Source of the DNA: Laceyella sediminis
Lineage (GTDB): Bacteria > Bacillota > Bacilli > Thermoactinomycetales > Thermoactinomycetaceae
DNA length: 64,000 nucleotides
Assembly (NCBI RefSeq): GCF_003003125.1
Contig: NZ_PVTZ01000010.1
Span: 62,001-126,000 of the forward strand
Direction of reading: 5' to 3'
This document shows positions 62,058 through 64,000 of the stretch, piece after piece. Positions within the stretch are counted from its first letter, which is position 1, and every line of letters starts with the position of its first letter. Both the position numbers and the translations under genes were made by a program. The notes beneath the pieces were generated by a model that was not told the DNA's origin, did no database searches, and saw only the letters and a list, made by a program, of their open reading frames with translations.

Positions 62058-63812
62058 ATGGCCGAAGAAAGGTGGGTAGATTTACCAATGAAATCTCTCC
62101 CAATTCGCATGGATCGTACTTGGGTGGACGAATTTCAAACAAAAGTCGACCGTGACAGCGACTGGGCTGATTGGGAACGCTTTCAGCTCGCTGTCGAAGC
62201 AGCCGAAGCAGAAATTGTCCCTACGTTTGAATCTATCCAAAGTTTGAAACAAATTCAAGGGTTTGATCCACTTCCGCATCAAATTGATGTAACCAAACGC
62301 GTCATCAATGAGATGCGCGGCCGGGCCATCCTGGCTGACGAAGTCGGCCTGGGCAAAACAATCGAAGCGGGCTTAATTCTGAAAGAGTACATCATCCGCG
62401 GCTTGGTAAAGCGCGCGCTGATCCTCGTCCCCTCTTCGCTGGTGCTACAGTGGACACGCGAACTGAATCAAAAATTTCAAATTCCGGCGGTAGCCCAAAA
62501 AAAGGGGTGGATGTGGGATCAATACGATTTTATCGTCGCTTCCTTGGATACTGCCAAACGAGACCCGCACCGTTCGTGCGTCCTCAGCAAACATTATGAC
62601 ATCGTCATCGTCGACGAAGCCCATAAGCTGAAAAACAGACGTACAAAAAACTGGCAGTTCATCAATGAATTGCGAAAAAAATACTGTCTACTGCTCACGG
62701 CGACACCAGTACAGAATGAAATGGCCGAATTGTATAATCTGGTCACCTTGCTGAAGCCGGGACAACTCGGAAAACAGACCGATTTTCAAAGCGATTATGT
62801 AGCGGGCAAGCGAAAAGCGAAAAACGAAGCCCAATTACGGGAGGAAATCAGCCGGGTTTTGATCCGCAACCGGCGTCGTGACAGTCAATTACATCTGACA
62901 AAGCGGAAGGTGAAAACGATCACCATTGAGCTGTCGCCGGAAGAACGGGCCCTATACGACGGCATCACCCAATTCGTGCGTTCCAAATACCGGGAGGGCA
63001 CCGATCTGAAAAGCATGCTGTCGCTCTTGGTGTTGCAGAAAGAGGTTTGTTCCAGCCGTGATGCAGTATTCCACACGTTATTCAAATTGGTCAAAAAAGG
63101 AGAAGAACAAAAAGAAGAAGTTTCGCCCGAAGTGGCTCATTTGATCCGGTTGTTGCGCAATGTTCGCTCATCTTCCAAAGTGGAGCAAGCGCTTCGCCTC
63201 ATCAAGGAATTGTCGCCCGAAAAAGTGATTCTCTTCACCGAATTCCGGGCAACCCAAGACATGTTGTTGCGCGAGCTGACCCAAGCGGGGATTCCAGCGG
63301 TGCCCTTTCGCGGCGGTTTCAATCGGAACAAAAAAGATTGGATGATGGAGCTTTTCCAAAAACGAGCCCAGGTGATGGTCGCAACAGAGGCTGGCGGGGA
63401 AGGGATTAATCTTCAATTCTGCCACCACATGATCAATTTTGACATGCCTTGGAATCCCATGCGCGTCGAACAGCGGATCGGGCGCATTCACCGGTTGGGT
63501 CAGCAGCATGATGTCTCCATCTACAACTTTTCCACCCTCAACACCATCGAAGAACATATTATTTGGTTGCTACAAGAGAAAATTCAATTGTTTGAAACAG
63601 TCATCGGCGAGCTGGAAACCATTTTGGAGAAGATGGAAGACGAATCATTGGAGCACAATCTCATGCGCATCATGCTGGAAACGCACGATGAAGCACAAAT
63701 TCGGCAACACCTGGATCGCTGGGGTGACACATTCCATCAGGTGCGCCATGCCGTCGCCGTCGAAAACGAAGCGAAAGAGGAATTGTTGCGCTATGAACCA
63801 ACAACAAATTAG
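62058..63812 (+). CDS. yqhH: SNF2-family DEAD/DEAH-box helicase, YqhH-like
   Basis: The 584-residue ATPase has Walker A ADEVGLGKTIEAGL, Walker B IVDEAHKLKN, LLLTATPVQNE (motif III), and C-terminal motifs VATEAGGEGINLQFC and QRIGRIHRLGQ. A C-terminal coiled segment follows. B. subtilis yqhH is also next to gcvT, divergent. The role is unknown, probably DNA or nucleoprotein remodelling. I keep the ATG at 62058, but the ATG at 62088 follows AAAGGTGG and could be the real start. Confidence 0.92.
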   Translation: MAEERWVDLPMKSLPIRMDRTWVDEFQTKVDRDSDWADWERFQLAVEAAEAEIVPTFESIQSLKQIQGFDPLPHQIDVTKRVINEMRGRAILADEVGLGKTIEAGLILKEYIIRGLVKRALILVPSSLVLQWTRELNQKFQIPAVAQKKGWMWDQYDFIVASLDTAKRDPHRSCVLSKHYDIVIVDEAHKLKNRRTKNWQFINELRKKYCLLLTATPVQNEMAELYNLVTLLKPGQLGKQTDFQSDYVAGKRKAKNEAQLREEISRVLIRNRRRDSQLHLTKRKVKTITIELSPEERALYDGITQFVRSKYREGTDLKSMLSLLVLQKEVCSSRDAVFHTLFKLVKKGEEQKEEVSPEVAHLIRLLRNVRSSSKVEQALRLIKELSPEKVILFTEFRATQDMLLRELTQAGIPAVPFRGGFNRNKKDWMMELFQKRAQVMVATEAGGEGINLQFCHHMINFDMPWNPMRVEQRIGRIHRLGQQHDVSIYNFSTLNTIEEHIIWLLQEKIQLFETVIGELETILEKMEDESLEHNLMRIMLETHDEAQIRQHLDRWGDTFHQVRHAVAVENEAKEELLRYEPTTN

Positions 63813-64000
63813 GTCGTTTACCGAACGATATCTTCGATTGCAAGGATGCCATATCATCGAATCTGGGCCGGCGCATATCACCACCCGGCTCTCGATTCAG
63901 GCGGACAAAGATTTGCTAAACCGCCCGTTTTATTGGATGTATGTAGAAAAGATGAACATCGAACCGCAACCCGTCACACTTAACCTAGTGTTTGATCCAG
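63793..64000 (+). CDS. yqhG: YqhG-like protein (partial)
   Basis: 69 codons are visible, starting MNQQQIRSFTERYLRLQG and containing LSIQADKDLLNRPFYWMYVEK, a stretch typical of YqhG (DUF, function unknown). The start overlaps the end of yqhH by 20 bases, as expected for the yqhH-yqhG pair. The rest lies beyond the window. Confidence 0.8.
   Translation, partial: MNQQQIRSFTERYLRLQGCHIIESGPAHITTRLSIQADKDLLNRPFYWMYVEKMNIEPQPVTLNLVFDP

Noticed and set aside
1-64000. Mobile elements, CRISPR, tRNA or rRNA genes, defence systems
   Set aside because: No transposase, integrase, Cas, direct-repeat array or tRNA-like cloverleaf was found; gene order is conserved chromosomal.

Overview
The window comes from an endospore-forming Bacillales bacterium, most likely a thermophilic member of the Thermoactinomycetaceae or a close relative. 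This is an inference from gene content: spo0A, spoIVB and a complete spoIIIA operon, Bacillus-like gene order, base composition near 50% G+C, and frequent TTG/GTG starts behind strong AGGAGG-type ribosome binding sites. It is ordinary chromosome. I see no rRNA, tRNA, insertion sequence, prophage or CRISPR array.

Left end (1-9.2 kb): the first codons of a ptb-like gene sit behind a textbook sigma-54 promoter and inverted-repeat activator sites, next to the activator gene bkdR. Then follow yqzF, a sodF-type superoxide dismutase, spo0A, a tiny gene, a glutamate/proton symporter, a sirtuin, and spoIVB, whose reading frame runs through its own terminator.

Core operon region (9.3-23.6 kb, all minus strand): accB-accC-yqhY-nusB-folD-xseA-xseB-ispA, then a long structured noncoding RNA, then oapA-dxs-tlyA-(membrane protein)-nadK-argR-recN. 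The roughly 580-nt RNA between ispA and oapA is the most striking element. Its position, size and 11-bp closing helix identify it as OLE RNA, the large ribonucleoprotein RNA of extremophilic Firmicutes.

Sporulation and protein metabolism (23.9-42.2 kb): the eight-gene spoIIIA operon, a zinc-ribbon protein, an MFS exporter, phosphosulfolactate synthase, small membrane proteins, a secreted subtilisin-type protease, cvfC, and the efp-pepQ-aroQ / yqhQ cluster, followed by a patatin, mntR and a flavin reductase.

Right part (42.4-64 kb): a GpsB/DivIVA protein, a GC-rich unexplained segment, a phosphoesterase, D-amino-acid aminotransferase, a membrane-anchored pseudokinase, lipM, an epimerase, nagZ, and ptsG with its glcT-type antiterminator switch. 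Then come a short-chain dehydrogenase, a split chromate transporter, and gcvT-gcvPA-gcvPB under a tandem glycine riboswitch. The window ends in yqhH and the start of yqhG. LipM and the glycine cleavage system are linked functionally, because LipM supplies octanoyl groups to GcvH. GlcT acts on the RNA leader of the adjacent ptsG. BkdR, with sigma-54, should activate the branched-chain acid genes running off the left edge.
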